This document shows, in pieces, positions 7,553 through 17,234 of a stretch of 64,000 nt of DNA. Each line of letters starts with the position of its first letter. Position 1 is the first letter of the stretch. Position numbers and translations under genes: made by a program. Source of the DNA: Gammaproteobacteria bacterium (GTDB lineage Bacteria; Pseudomonadota; Gammaproteobacteria; UBA6429; Thiohalophilaceae). Location: contig JAOUNS010000008.1 in assembly GCA_029880855.1 (NCBI GenBank), positions 62,001-126,000 of the forward strand. The letters are read 5' to 3'. Under the pieces are notes generated by a model, which was not told where the DNA came from, did not search any database, and worked only from the letters and a program-made list of their open reading frames with translations.

Positions 7553-9181
7553 ATGAAATTATCCATCAATCTCAAAGTAAATATCAGTCTGCTCACCCTG
7601 ACCGGGCTGGTTTTCATTGCCGCCGGTGCCGGATTTTACGGCGCATCCCAACTGAGAAATTCATTAACCTTCATCACCACGCAGGCCTGGGAAGCCGCAG
7701 ATGGCTCCATGGAGACAACCATCGGCCTGCAGCGTCAGGTCATCGAAGTCATGCAAATCATGCTTTCGACCGACAAGGATGAGTCCAAACAATTCGACAA
7801 GGAACTCAATGAAGCCAGAGAGTTTACGCAGAATGCCATCAAGTCCATGACGGGTTCCGGTTTGATCCCCAGGGATCAACTCGCCAAACTCGATGCCACC
7901 ATGCAGGAATTTCACGAGACTGTTAAGGAACTGATGGAAGCTCGCAAGTCTCGTCAGGCGGGCGAACTGGATGATGCCGGTTTCAATGAACGTTATGAAA
8001 AGTTCGAAAAAGCGAGTCTGGAGCTGGAAGAGATCCTGGAGAAAATGGAAGAGACCGGTGACGGCATGGTGGAGGGTCAATCGGAAAATATTCAGGCCAC
8101 GATCAATACTGTCTATACCACCATGACCATCGTCTTGATACTGGCGGTGATTATTCCGCTGATCATCGCCCTGTTCAGCCGTTCCATGATCAGTAAACCT
8201 ATTGCAGCAGTGGCCGGACACTTGCAGCGCATCTCACAGGTTGAAGGTGACTTGACCGTAAACCTGCCGGAAAAAGGCAATGACGAGATTACCGACCTGT
8301 CACGCCACTTCAATACCTTTATCGAAAAGATTCGTGTCACAATTAAAAATGTGAATCATACAACCGATGCAGTGAATGAGTCGGCTTCAAAGATGAATCT
8401 GATTGCCGCCGATGCCGGCCAGGCGGTATTTAACCAGCAACACAACACTCAGCAGGTCGCCACCGCAGTCACCGAGATGAGTTCCACTATTGAAGAAGTG
8501 GCAAGAAACGCGGCACAGGCTGCTGAATCAGCGCGCAAGGCCGACCATGATGTGCAAAGTGGTTTACAGGTGGTGGTCAATACCCGCAATATGATCAATC
8601 GATTGTCAGAAGAGGTGAACAAAACCGCCGGGATCATCAGTAATCTGGATACCGAAGCCGACAATATTGGTTCGGTACTGGATGTGATCAAGGATATCGC
8701 CGAACAAACCAATCTGTTGGCGCTGAATGCGGCAATTGAAGCGGCCCGCGCCGGTGAACAGGGACGGGGTTTTGCGGTGGTTGCCGATGAAGTGCGTACT
8801 CTCGCCACACGCACCCAGGCCAGTACGGAAGAGATCCAGGTCATGATCGAACGCTTGCAGGCCGGTACGGAAAAAACCGTGGCGGCCATGCAATCAAGTC
8901 AGGAGCTGACCCGCGACAGTGTGGAACAGGCTGACGAAGCGGAATCGACCCTGCGCGCCATTACCGAGATCATCGCCACAATCAATGACATGAACACACA
9001 AATCTCCACCGCAACCGAACAACAAACGGCGGTTGCTGCAGAGATCAATAAAAACGTGGTGAATATCAACAGTGCTGCGGAAGAGGTTTCCCAAAACATC
9101 CAGGAAACCACCAGCTCAAGTCAGGACCTGAGTCGTTTGGTCCAGGAACTGCGCGAACAGCTGAATTATTTCAGAGTGTAA
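7553..9181 (+). CDS. Methyl-accepting chemotaxis protein (4HB-like sensor)
   Basis: The 542-residue transmembrane receptor would bind a ligand outside the inner membrane and control CheA. TM1 is at about residues 11-33. A helical periplasmic domain of about 155 residues, four-helix-bundle type, follows. TM2 lies near 189-211, then a HAMP domain, then the conserved signalling tip near 379-426 ([20 protein letters not shown], then [12 protein letters not shown]). The protein ends NYFRV with no CheR-binding pentapeptide. It is convergent with thyA, only four bases apart, and has a FliA-like promoter. The ligand is unknown. Confidence 0.95.
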   Translation: MKLSINLKVNISLLTLTGLVFIAAGAGFYGASQLRNSLTFITTQAWEAADGSMETTIGLQRQVIEVMQIMLSTDKDESKQFDKELNEAREFTQNAIKSMTGSGLIPRDQLAKLDATMQEFHETVKELMEARKSRQAGELDDAGFNERYEKFEKASLELEEILEKMEETGDGMVEGQSENIQATINTVYTTMTIVLILAVIIPLIIALFSRSMISKPIAAVAGHLQRISQVEGDLTVNLPEKGNDEITDLSRHFNTFIEKIRVTIKNVNHTTDAVNESASKMNLIAADAGQAVFNQQHNTQQVATAVTEMSSTIEEVARNAAQAAESARKADHDVQSGLQVVVNTRNMINRLSEEVNKTAGIISNLDTEADNIGSVLDVIKDIAEQTNLLALNAAIEAARAGEQGRGFAVVADEVRTLATRTQASTEEIQVMIERLQAGTEKTVAAMQSSQELTRDSVEQADEAESTLRAITEIIATINDMNTQISTATEQQTAVAAEINKNVVNINSAAEEVSQNIQETTSSSQDLSRLVQELREQLNYFRV

Positions 9182-9185
9182 TGCT

Positions 9186-9980
9186 TCACACCGCCACCGG
9201 CGCCTTGATGTGCGGATGGCATTCGTAACCTGCCAGTTCAAAATCATCAAACGCAAACTCAAACAGATCGGTGATCGCCGGGTTGATCTTCATGGTCGGC
9301 AAGGGAAAGGGCGTGCGTGACAACTGCTCTTCCACCTGCTCCAAGTGATTGGAGTAGAGATGGGCGTCACCCAGGGTATGTATAAACTCACCGGGCTGCA
9401 GGCCGGTGACCTGTGCCATCATCATGGTCAGCAAGGCATAGGACGCGATATTAAACGGCACACCGAGGAAAATATCAGCACTGCGCTGATACAACTGACA
9501 GGAGAGCTTGCCGTCGGCTGCATAGAACTGGAAAAAGGCATGGCAGGGCGGCAGGGCCATATTGTCGATCTCGGCCACGTTCCAGGCGCTGACAATAATA
9601 CGGCGCGAATCGGGATTGTTTTTGATTTGATCGATCACCTGACTGATCTGATCAATGTGCCGACCATCCGCCGTCGGCCAGGAACGCCATTGGTAACCAT
9701 ATACGGGCCCCAGATTACCATCGGCATCGGCCCATTCATCCCATATGGAAACACCGTTTGCTTTCAGGTAGGCAATGTTGGTCTCGCCTTTCAGGAACCA
9801 GAGCAGTTCATGGATGATGGAACGCAGATGGCATTTCTTGGTGGTGACCAGCGGAAAACCGGCCGCCAGATCAAACCGCATCTGATACCCGAAGACACTC
9901 AGAGTGCCGGTTCCTGTCCGATCTTCCTTACGGACACCGTTATCCCGCACATGGCGCATTAAATCGAGGTACTGCTGCAT
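9186..9980 (-). CDS. thyA: Thymidylate synthase
   Basis: ThyA methylates dUMP to dTMP using methylene-tetrahydrofolate and yields dihydrofolate for FolA. The product is 264 residues, the standard length. It shows [11 protein letters not shown] near the N-terminus, the catalytic cysteine in [11 protein letters not shown] near residue 146, [18 protein letters not shown] and the GDAHLYSNH motif. The gene belongs to an lgt-thyA-folA set that is otherwise common; here it is separated from lgt by an outer-membrane protein gene and from folA by a receptor gene. Confidence 0.97.
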   Translation of the reverse strand: MQQYLDLMRHVRDNGVRKEDRTGTGTLSVFGYQMRFDLAAGFPLVTTKKCHLRSIIHELLWFLKGETNIAYLKANGVSIWDEWADADGNLGPVYGYQWRSWPTADGRHIDQISQVIDQIKNNPDSRRIIVSAWNVAEIDNMALPPCHAFFQFYAADGKLSCQLYQRSADIFLGVPFNIASYALLTMMMAQVTGLQPGEFIHTLGDAHLYSNHLEQVEEQLSRTPFPLPTMKINPAITDLFEFAFDDFELAGYECHPHIKAPVAV

Positions 9981-10041
9981 CGTTCACCTGCTCCGGCCGA
10001 CCAAAAACCGCCGCATTATACCATGCCTGTCGGTCTGTGCC

Positions 10042-11310
10042 TCAGAAGGATTCCCAGGGATAACCGATAATGGCGGTCATTTGCGGCCCTTCATCGCCGG
10101 TGGCGTAATCAAAGCGGAACACCAGCCCCGAGGCGGTTACTATCCGGCCTCCGACCCCGTAGGATTCACGCCAGATGTTGCCCAGCTCGCCCTTCTGATC
10201 GGCGACACTGGCACGCTCGTAGAAAAAGGCGACCTGTATGGCGGTACGGACATCTCTGGCGATCCACAGATCAAAGGGCTGGAATTCTTCCGTCAGGTTC
10301 CAGCGAAATTCCGTTCCCCAAAACAGCGCATGCGCCCCTTTATAACGATCATTTGGATAGGCGCGCAGTCGAGACCAGCCGCCCAGACTGCCGACTGAAC
10401 CATAGATGTTGTTGGCAACCGCGTTGTTCACCACGTTGGTACACAGATTCGCCTGTGCAGCGGTTAATCCCGGGTCACTGCAATTCAGGCCCTGATTGGC
10501 TTCCACCACGGCAAAGTCGGTCGGCCCCTGTCGGGTGACAAAGGCATCGGCACGAAAAAAGTTAAACACCAGCGTACTGCGTTTGCCCATCGCGAAGTAA
10601 CCGGTAAGGTTTTGTTCGATCTGATAATAGTCTGATGCCAGCGATGAACTTTCATCACGCCACCAGCGTGACATCTGAAAACGCACACCGCTGCGTGGGT
10701 CCAGATAATCATCGGTCCAGTCCGCCAGCACACCGATGGTATAGACGGTATATTCATTGTTATTCGTACCACCGGCTTCCTGGATCAGGTTCCCGTCCTT
10801 GTCCCTGATGCGCACCAGGGTTCCCTTGCCGTTTAAGGCCCCGGCGTTTAGCTCAAACATGCGATCATAGTGCGTAGAGGTCAGTCTGACGGCGGAATAG
10901 TCATTGTCTTCAAAGTCGAGCAAGGTGTAGTCATTCTCGCCATTGTTCATGCCGCGTGTGTTGTAGTTGTTTACCGTGCCCTTGTTAATGCGCTGGAAAC
11001 TAAAATCCGCAATCAGCGATTCCGGCAGCAGGTGTACATCCTTGGCGATCAGACCAAAGCCCTGTAGATCACCGGTCATCACAAAGCCAATATAATCGGT
11101 ATGACTGTCATTGGCGTTATTGTAGGAGCCGCCCACCAGCAGACCTTCACCGATGCCCGGCAGACTGTAGGGCATGGGAACAATATAGTGACCGGGTGTT
11201 TTGGTGAACTGTTCGCGCCGTCGCTCCATGGCCTCGGCACTTGTAAACAGATTACCCAGCACGAGCAACAGCAGCAGGCTTTGCCGTATGCGGTAGTGGC
11301 GACTCATCAT
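10042..11310 (-). CDS. Omp85/BamA-like outer-membrane beta-barrel protein without POTRA
   Basis: About 422 residues with a signal peptide (LLLLLVLGNLFTSAEA). The mature part is almost all amphipathic beta-strand sequence ending in WESF, as outer-membrane proteins do. The stretch GGWSRLRAYPNDRYKG followed by ALFWGTEFRWNL resembles the GG...RGY and late-strand motifs of the D15/BamA barrel, but there is no room for POTRA domains. Two ATGs lie at 11310 and 11307 behind GGAGGGA. It lies between lgt and thyA. Its substrate or partner is unknown. Confidence 0.7.
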   Translation of the reverse strand: MMSRHYRIRQSLLLLLVLGNLFTSAEAMERRREQFTKTPGHYIVPMPYSLPGIGEGLLVGGSYNNANDSHTDYIGFVMTGDLQGFGLIAKDVHLLPESLIADFSFQRINKGTVNNYNTRGMNNGENDYTLLDFEDNDYSAVRLTSTHYDRMFELNAGALNGKGTLVRIRDKDGNLIQEAGGTNNNEYTVYTIGVLADWTDDYLDPRSGVRFQMSRWWRDESSSLASDYYQIEQNLTGYFAMGKRSTLVFNFFRADAFVTRQGPTDFAVVEANQGLNCSDPGLTAAQANLCTNVVNNAVANNIYGSVGSLGGWSRLRAYPNDRYKGAHALFWGTEFRWNLTEEFQPFDLWIARDVRTAIQVAFFYERASVADQKGELGNIWRESYGVGGRIVTASGLVFRFDYATGDEGPQMTAIIGYPWESF

Positions 11311-11362
11311 TCCCTCCTGTCAGTGAATGTATTCATCCGTGTCTTCATTGATCAGAACCGAA

Positions 11363-12145
11363 TTATTTTGCCTGCGGCCGATAGGCCAGCCACAGGACAA
11401 ACAAACCCGCCAGGATTAACGGCAGGGTCAGGACCTGTCCCATGGTCACCCAGCCGAACGCAAGATAACCGATGTGGGCATCCGGCAGGCGCACAAATTC
11501 CACACTGAAACGTGCAATACCATAACCAACGGCGAACACACCGGCGGCCGCCATGGTCGGGCGTGGTTTGGCGGTAAAGATCCACAGGATAATAAATAAC
11601 AACACCCCTTCGGTCAGACACTCATAGAGTGGTGAAGGGTGGCGGGGCAGGTTTGAACCCGAATTGGGAAAGACCATGGCCCAGGGCACATCACTGATCT
11701 TGCCCCACAGTTCGCCGTTCAGGAAATTACCGAAACGCACGGTGATAATACTGATCGGCACATAAGGTGCGACAAAATCCACGACGTTGAAATAACCTTT
11801 TTGATAACGCCGATTGAAAAACCATAAACCCAGCATCACACCCAGCAGGCCGCCGTGAAAAGACATGCCGCCTTCCCAGACGCGGAAAAAACTGAGCGGG
11901 TCACTGATCCAGCCGGCAAAATTATAAAACAGGGTGTAACCCACGCGTCCGCCGACAATGGCGCCCAGACCGCCATAGAATAACAGGTCATCCACTTCAA
12001 TGGGTTTCCAGTCGGTCAGCTTTTTGGCGATTCGATAACGCGCCAGCCCCCAACTGACGGAAAACCCGATCAGATACATCAGTCCATACCAGTGAATCGG
12101 CCAGCCGAATACGCGAAATGCGATGGGATCAAAATTTACGATCAT
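11363..12145 (-). CDS. lgt: Prolipoprotein diacylglyceryl transferase
   Basis: Lgt transfers diacylglycerol from phosphatidylglycerol to the lipobox cysteine of pre-lipoproteins in the inner membrane. The 260 residues contain several membrane segments and the family motifs GGRVGYTLFYN, GMSFHGGLLGV and the signature RFGNFLNGELWG at about 136-150. The start at 12145 opens with FDPIAFRVFGWPIHWYGLMY, which is typical. It is followed on the same strand by the Omp85-like gene and thyA. Confidence 0.97.
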   Translation of the reverse strand: MIVNFDPIAFRVFGWPIHWYGLMYLIGFSVSWGLARYRIAKKLTDWKPIEVDDLLFYGGLGAIVGGRVGYTLFYNFAGWISDPLSFFRVWEGGMSFHGGLLGVMLGLWFFNRRYQKGYFNVVDFVAPYVPISIITVRFGNFLNGELWGKISDVPWAMVFPNSGSNLPRHPSPLYECLTEGVLLFIILWIFTAKPRPTMAAAGVFAVGYGIARFSVEFVRLPDAHIGYLAFGWVTMGQVLTLPLILAGLFVLWLAYRPQAK

Positions 12146-12197
12146 GTTTAACCTGTCTGTTGTTTGTCTTCATTATCAAAATCAAATTAGATCGGGC

Positions 12198-13142
12198 TTA
12201 CATCTGCATGATGATGCGTTGCAGCTCCTCATCCATGCTTGTCACCGGTTGCCAACCCAGGCGCTGCTTCGCCGCGCTGTTATCCACCGCCAGGGAACCA
12301 TTCAGGCGACGCCAGACCGCCTGTTTGCCGAACAGCCCGGCGGCAAACGCCATCAGGCCCGGCGGAAAACGAAAAACACGCGCCTTCATGCCCAGGGCGC
12401 GTCGGATCCGGCTCACCAGTTCTGCCGTGGAAAGTGTTTCATCATCACCGGCCAGGAACACCTCGCCTGCCGCTGCCGGATGTTCACAACAAAGGGCAAT
12501 CAAATCGGCCAGATTATCCAGTGCCACCAGGGTACGACGATTATGGATACTGCCCAGAGGCAGGGGAAGGCCGAGGCGGGCCAGTTTGATCAGACTCAGG
12601 AAATTGGCCTTCACACCGGGGCCGTAAACCAGTGGGGGTCGAATAATCACGACCTCCAGGCCGGTACGCCGGCTGATCTCCTTGAGCAGTTGCTCCGCCT
12701 CCCACTTGGATTGGGCATAGGGATCCAGCGGTACATTAACGGGATCAGCGGCGGTAAAGGGCTGATCCGTTGTCTCCTCGCCATTGACCTTGATACTGCT
12801 GATATAGACCAGCCGTTTCACGCCGGCGGCGGCCGCCGCTTCCGCCAGCCGGCGGGTCCCTTCGGTATTCACCTGACGGAAGGCGGTCAGGGGGTCTGAT
12901 TCGGTTTCCTGCATGACGTGAACCCGGGCGGCCAGATGCACCACGACGTCGATACCCTGCAAGACCGGCTGCCAGTTGGTGTCGGCATGAATATCCCCGA
13001 CCACCACCGATTCGCCCGCTACATCCACACTGCTGCTGGCGCGCCGGATCGCCGCCAGCGTGGCATGACCACGCTCATACAGCATGGTAAGTAAACGCTT
13101 GCCCACAAATCCCGTGGCCCCGGTGACAAGAATCCTGCTCAT
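12198..13142 (-). CDS. NAD-dependent epimerase/dehydratase (extended SDR)
   Basis: From the ATG at 13142 the product has 314 residues, starting MSRILVTGATGFVGKRLL, the nucleotide-binding GxxGxxG. The catalytic tyrosine and lysine lie in YAQSKWEAEQLL, and IRPPLVYGPGVKANF follows, as in UDP-sugar 4-epimerases and related reductases. A longer frame to 13286 adds a non-conserved leader and is unlikely. The substrate is probably a nucleotide sugar, but steroid- or flavonoid-type SDRs look similar. It sits 52 bases from the lgt start on the same strand and could be co-transcribed with lgt. Confidence 0.85.
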   Translation of the reverse strand: MSRILVTGATGFVGKRLLTMLYERGHATLAAIRRASSSVDVAGESVVVGDIHADTNWQPVLQGIDVVVHLAARVHVMQETESDPLTAFRQVNTEGTRRLAEAAAAAGVKRLVYISSIKVNGEETTDQPFTAADPVNVPLDPYAQSKWEAEQLLKEISRRTGLEVVIIRPPLVYGPGVKANFLSLIKLARLGLPLPLGSIHNRRTLVALDNLADLIALCCEHPAAAGEVFLAGDDETLSTAELVSRIRRALGMKARVFRFPPGLMAFAAGLFGKQAVWRRLNGSLAVDNSAAKQRLGWQPVTSMDEELQRIIMQM

Positions 13143-13428
13143 AATATTATTATTGTTTACCCTGCGGCATTCGATGCCTGCCCATGGTACCCTGATCCCG
13201 GTTTCCTTGCACCCGCTTGCCCCGACAAGGTTGACCTGGTATGCAGCTCTCGCCTGCCGGACAACAAACGCTGTATAAAGCGACAATTTCCCTAATTATA
13301 AAGCGTAATTAGCCTGCTGTTGGTCACAGAACTTTGTTACAGAATGTTAACCGGGGCCGCCGGGTCTTATCCATAGATACAGATATGTCGACATACAGAC
13401 AGAGATAAAATCAGGGACACTATTGACC

Positions 13429-14643
13429 ATGTCGCATACCTATGTCGGATCACAACCCATCTACAGTCGGGATCTGGCCATTTATGCCTTTCAGTTATTG
13501 TTCCGCAACAGCACCGAGAATCGCGCCGGGTATACCAATGGTGACCGCGCCACCTCGGATGTGATTATCAACACCTTAACGGATATTGGCCTGGATCGGC
13601 TGGTGGGTTCCCATCGGGCCTGCATCAATTTCACCCGTAACTTTATTGTCGGCGAATATCCAATCCCGAATCTGACCCAACGGATAATTATTGAGTTACA
13701 GGGTGATGACATAGCTGATGATCCACTCATCATCAATGCCTTGCATCAGTTATCCAGACGGGGATTTATACTGGCGCTGTCCGAGAAGATGTATCAGCAA
13801 CATTTTGCCGGGAACCGCGACTTTAACTACATTGTGCGTTTCAATCCGTATAAATACACCTTCAGTGAGCTGAAAAACCAGAACACCCTGATCAAACAGG
13901 ACAAGCAGAACGTCCATACCCTGGTCGAGAAAATTGAGACCAATGAGATGTTCAGTCAATGTGTCGAGTTGGGCTTTGATTACTATCAGGGCTTTTTCTT
14001 TTGTGAACCCAATATTGTCAAAGGACGCGGTATTCCGGCAAACAAGCTGCAACTGTTGCGTATTCTGGGCACCTTGCAAGATGAGAATATCGACAACAAG
14101 ACACTGGAAGAGATGATTGGTACCGATGTCGGTCTGACCTTTCGCCTGTTGCGCTATGCCAATTCAAGTCATCTCGGTCTCAATACCCGTGTTGATTCCA
14201 TACAGCATGCAGTCTCCCTGCTGGGCTGGAACACCGTTAAAATGATCACGACGCTGCTGGTGTTATCCAGCGTGGATGACAAACCTGCCGAGGTGCTCTT
14301 TTTCGGCCTGCTGCGGGCACGCATGTGCGAGACGCTGGCGGCTTATGTGCCGGTTGTGGACAAGAATGCCGCCTTTACCGCCGGTTTGCTGTCAATCCTC
14401 GACATTATGCTTGATGCCCCCATGGAGGACGTCCTGGCGGAAATCCCGCTCAGTGATGCCCTCATCAGCGCCCTGCTCAATCGCCGGGGCAAACTGGGCG
14501 GCTTGCTGGATGATGCTGTTTACTATATCGAGCACAAACCGCATCTGGCCGCCAACTGCGGTTTAAAGGCCGATCTCCTGGCCGAGCACTACCTCAATGC
14601 CCTGAGCTGGGCCAATACCATACTGCCCGCACTCCGGGACTAA
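13429..14643 (+). CDS. EAL-HDOD signalling protein
   Basis: The 404-residue protein begins VGSQPIYSRDLAIYAFQLLFR, typical of the degenerate EAL domain of the YuxH/CdgJ group. It lacks an intact EAL motif, so phosphodiesterase activity is unlikely. From about residue 200 an HDOD domain follows (LLRILGTLQDE, LLRYANSSHLGL, SIQHAVSLLGWNTVKMI). Such proteins link motility, chemotaxis and cyclic-di-GMP signalling. The ATG at 13429 is preferred over a TTG two codons earlier. It has no partner gene; the ArsR gene follows about 100 bases later. Confidence 0.88.
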   Translation: MSHTYVGSQPIYSRDLAIYAFQLLFRNSTENRAGYTNGDRATSDVIINTLTDIGLDRLVGSHRACINFTRNFIVGEYPIPNLTQRIIIELQGDDIADDPLIINALHQLSRRGFILALSEKMYQQHFAGNRDFNYIVRFNPYKYTFSELKNQNTLIKQDKQNVHTLVEKIETNEMFSQCVELGFDYYQGFFFCEPNIVKGRGIPANKLQLLRILGTLQDENIDNKTLEEMIGTDVGLTFRLLRYANSSHLGLNTRVDSIQHAVSLLGWNTVKMITTLLVLSSVDDKPAEVLFFGLLRARMCETLAAYVPVVDKNAAFTAGLLSILDIMLDAPMEDVLAEIPLSDALISALLNRRGKLGGLLDDAVYYIEHKPHLAANCGLKADLLAEHYLNALSWANTILPALRD

Positions 14644-14719
14644 CAGGCCGTTGCGACCGGCGAAATTGTCCCGTCCCCCACTTTAAAAATACGGTAATGA
14701 CATCTTTTGTTTGACATAT

Positions 14720-14759
14720 TTCGATATTTTGATATTTTTAGAAATATGGAAATATCGAA
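14720..14759 (+). promoter_or_regulatory. Likely ArsR operator overlapping the arsR start
   Basis: TTCGATATTT at 14720-14729 is the exact reverse complement of AAATATCGAA at 14750-14759, with a further AT-rich imperfect repeat between them. The right arm covers the first codons of the arsR gene. This form and position are typical of an ArsR-family autoregulatory site. Confidence 0.65.
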
Positions 14760-15036
14760 TGCAGTAGAACGACTCAGCGCCCTGGCTCAGGCCTCACGTC
14801 TGAGTATCTTTCGCCGCCTGATCCAGGCCGGTCCCGGCGGGATGGCGGCGGGAGATATCAGTCAGGAGCTGGCCATTCCGCCCCCGACACTCTCCTTCCA
14901 TCTGAAGGATCTGACCCGGTCGGGTTTGATACGGGCGCAGCGAGAAGGCCGTTCGATTATTTACCAGGCCGACTATCAGGCCATTAATGATCTCATCGGT
15001 TATCTGAAACTGAACTGCTGTCAGCGACCGGTATAA
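14746..15036 (+). CDS. arsR: ArsR/SmtB-family transcriptional repressor
   Basis: The 96-residue winged-helix protein starts MEISNAVERLSALAQASRLS, with recognition-helix region LAIPPPTLSFHLKDLTRSGL and the wing IRAQREGRSIIYQ. The classical ELCVCDL metal site is absent. A CysCys pair near the C-terminus (LKLNCC) resembles ArsR types that bind As(III) or Sb(III) through C-terminal cysteines, as described for the Acidithiobacillus protein. The upstream frame to 14707 is out of the family range. It probably represses itself and the ArsI-like gene 28 bases downstream. Confidence 0.88.
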   Translation: MEISNAVERLSALAQASRLSIFRRLIQAGPGGMAAGDISQELAIPPPTLSFHLKDLTRSGLIRAQREGRSIIYQADYQAINDLIGYLKLNCCQRPV

Positions 15037-15064
15037 CGTTTCACCAACCTGCCCTGGAGGCATT

Positions 15065-15472
15065 ATGAACAGACTGCACGTCCATCTCTCCGTCAAGGAT
15101 CTGGAAAAATCCACCCGTTTCTACAATGACCTGTTTGGCGTTGAACCCAGCAAGACCAAAGCCGATTACGTGAAGTGGAGCCTGACCAATCCGCCGCTCA
15201 ACTTTGCCATCAGTACCCACGGCAAGGCCGGTATCAACCATTTGGGGATAGAAGCCGAAGACCAGGGTGAACTGGATACACTCTACCAGCGCGCGGATCA
15301 ATTGCAGGGACTCAAACTGAATGAGGGTGAAACCGTGTGTTGTTATTCCCGCTCCATTAAATCCTGGGTCAAGGACCCGCAGGGAATTAACTGGGAACTG
15401 TTTCATTCTCTCAATGATGAAAACGTCTATAAAGAATCCGGCAAGTGCTGCATTACCGGGAACTGCGGTTAA
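15065..15472 (+). CDS. arsI: ArsI/CadI-family vicinal oxygen chelate protein
   Basis: The 135-residue glyoxalase-fold protein starts MNRLHVHLSVKDLEKSTRFY. Probable metal ligands are His in HVHLSV, His in GINHLGIE and Glu in INWELF; a CysCys pair sits in ETVCCYSRSIKSW, where ArsI C-As lyases bind trivalent organoarsenicals. ArsI splits the C-As bond of methylarsenite with Fe(II) and O2; CadI relatives are induced by cadmium. It is behind a GGAGG site and 28 bases after arsR. A cysteine-rich C-terminus (SGKCCITGNCG) is present. No arsenite efflux gene is nearby. Confidence 0.85.
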   Translation: MNRLHVHLSVKDLEKSTRFYNDLFGVEPSKTKADYVKWSLTNPPLNFAISTHGKAGINHLGIEAEDQGELDTLYQRADQLQGLKLNEGETVCCYSRSIKSWVKDPQGINWELFHSLNDENVYKESGKCCITGNCG

Positions 15473-15499
15473 TCAACACCGGCACAAAGGAAGCGAACC

Positions 15500-15913
15500 A
15501 TGACTTGTTGTGATAACGATTTGTACTGTGCTGAAACAGTCTTGAAAACCGTGGCTGACAATCATCAGATCCAGTCACCGTTAATACCGCGTATCGCAAC
15601 CGGTCTGTGCAGCGGTATGGCGCGCAGCAACGGACCCTGCGGCGCCATGACCGGCGGTATCCTTGCCCTGAATCTTTTCTACGGACGTGATACACCGGCA
15701 CAGGGCGTGGAGCGCAGTTATGCCGCCGTGCAGGAACTGATTGAACGCTTTCAGGAAGCACATGGCAATCTTCATTGCCATGATCTGCTGGGTTGTGATC
15801 TCAATACGGCCGAAGGACAACAGTGCTACCGGGACCAACAGTTAAACCGGCGCTGCGCAAGTTTCGCCGACAAGACCATCGAACTGGTGGAAGCGATCAT
15901 CAAGACCGCCTGA
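15500..15913 (+). CDS. C_GCAxxG_C_C family protein
   Basis: The 137-residue cysteine-rich protein opens MTCCDNDLYCAETVLKTV and continues GLCSGMARSNGPCGAMTGG, which is the family pattern, with later cysteines in HCHDLLGCDL, QCYRD and RRCASF. These proteins are thought to be redox or metal related, with no firm function. It begins 27 bases after the ArsI gene on the same strand, so it is likely in the arsRI transcription unit. This suggests a role in metal(loid) or thiol handling, as inference. Confidence 0.85.
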   Translation: MTCCDNDLYCAETVLKTVADNHQIQSPLIPRIATGLCSGMARSNGPCGAMTGGILALNLFYGRDTPAQGVERSYAAVQELIERFQEAHGNLHCHDLLGCDLNTAEGQQCYRDQQLNRRCASFADKTIELVEAIIKTA

Positions 15914-16007
15914 ACCTGCCGGTACAACAGGCTGCGCGGCACAGACAGTCCGGGGTATATGTGCGGGATAAACTCCCGGGCTGTGAAATTCTGCTATCAT
16001 CCCCGCC

Positions 16008-17186
16008 ATGCAAACCCTGGATGTCATTATTGTCGGTGCCGGCGCCTCCGGCCTGATGTGTGCGATTGAGGCCGGCAAGCGTGGTCGCAAGGTCATGGTA
16101 CTGGACCACGCCAACAAGGCGGGAAAAAAGATCCTCATGTCCGGTGGCGGCCGCTGCAACTTTACCAATTACGATGTGAGTGCCGCCTATTACCTTTCGC
16201 ACAATCCGCACTTTTGTAAATCCGCACTGAGTCGCTACACCCAATGGGACTTCATCGCCATGGTGGAGCGCTACGCCATTCCATACCACGAACGTGATCA
16301 TGGTCAGCTGTTTTGTAATGACAGTGCCAAAGATATCCTGAACATGTTGCTGGCCGAATGTCGTCAGGCAGGTGTCGCCATCACCCTGAATTGCAGGATT
16401 GATACCGTCACTCAAACCGAACATGGATTTGCATTGACCACCGACAAGGGTGATTTCAACTGTGCCTCACTGGTGATCGCCAGCGGCGGCCTCTCCATTC
16501 CCAAAATGAGCGCCTCCCCCTTCGGATACCGCATTGCGGAACAGTTTGGCCTGAAGGTGCAACCCACCCGCGCCGGGCTGGTTCCTTTTACCCTGCACGA
16601 GAAAGATAAAACCCGCTTCGCCCCCCTGGCGGGCGTCGCTGTCGATGCCGTAGTGACCACAAAAAGAAAATCCTTCCGGGAAAATCTCCTGTTCACCCAT
16701 CGCGGCCTGAGCGGTCCGGCCATATTGCAGGCCTCCTCCTGGTGGCAGGCCGGGGAATCCATCACGATCAACTTCTTACCGGCGCTGGATCTGGCGGTGG
16801 AACTGGCCGCCTGTAAACAGTCCCAGCCTGCGCAGCAACTCAAAACTGTCCTCGGCCGTCACCTGCCCAAACGGCTGGTCACTGCTCTGGTGGATGCGCA
16901 ATTGGCGTCCACTCCCATGCAGACCATTTCCGGCAAACAGATCGAACAGGTGGCAAATCAACTACACAGGCTCACTATCCTGCCCAATGGCACCGAAGGC
17001 TACCGCACCGCCGAAGTCACCGTCGGTGGTGTCGATTGCGATGAACTCTCTTCCAAAACCATGCAGGCCAATCGCGTGGCCGGTCTCTATTTCATTGGCG
17101 AAGTGGTGGATGTGACCGGTTGGCTGGGCGGATACAACTTTCAATGGGCCTGGTCATCCGGATGGTGTGCCGGTCAGGTGGTTTAA
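16008..17186 (+). CDS. HI0933-family FAD-dependent oxidoreductase (YhiN-like)
   Basis: The 392-residue flavoprotein has the N-terminal dinucleotide motif VIIVGAGASGLMCAIEAGKR and the family signature MSGGGRCNFTN. Later come LVIASGGLSIPKMSASPFGY and the C-terminal GGYNFQWAWSSGWCAGQ. Members are annotated as aminoacetone oxidases or NAD(P)/FAD oxidoreductases; the true substrate is unclear. It follows the ars cluster by about 95 bases on the same strand and precedes a glutaredoxin-like gene by about 50 bases. Confidence 0.92.
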   Translation: MQTLDVIIVGAGASGLMCAIEAGKRGRKVMVLDHANKAGKKILMSGGGRCNFTNYDVSAAYYLSHNPHFCKSALSRYTQWDFIAMVERYAIPYHERDHGQLFCNDSAKDILNMLLAECRQAGVAITLNCRIDTVTQTEHGFALTTDKGDFNCASLVIASGGLSIPKMSASPFGYRIAEQFGLKVQPTRAGLVPFTLHEKDKTRFAPLAGVAVDAVVTTKRKSFRENLLFTHRGLSGPAILQASSWWQAGESITINFLPALDLAVELAACKQSQPAQQLKTVLGRHLPKRLVTALVDAQLASTPMQTISGKQIEQVANQLHRLTILPNGTEGYRTAEVTVGGVDCDELSSKTMQANRVAGLYFIGEVVDVTGWLGGYNFQWAWSSGWCAGQVV

Positions 17187-17234
17187 AGGGTATAATAGCC
17201 CCGCATTTCTGTCGTCAACGTGTGGAAATTACCA

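Noticed and set aside
9345-9962. 205-codon plus-strand frame opposite thyA
   Set aside because: Shadow of a well-conserved gene with no motif of its own.
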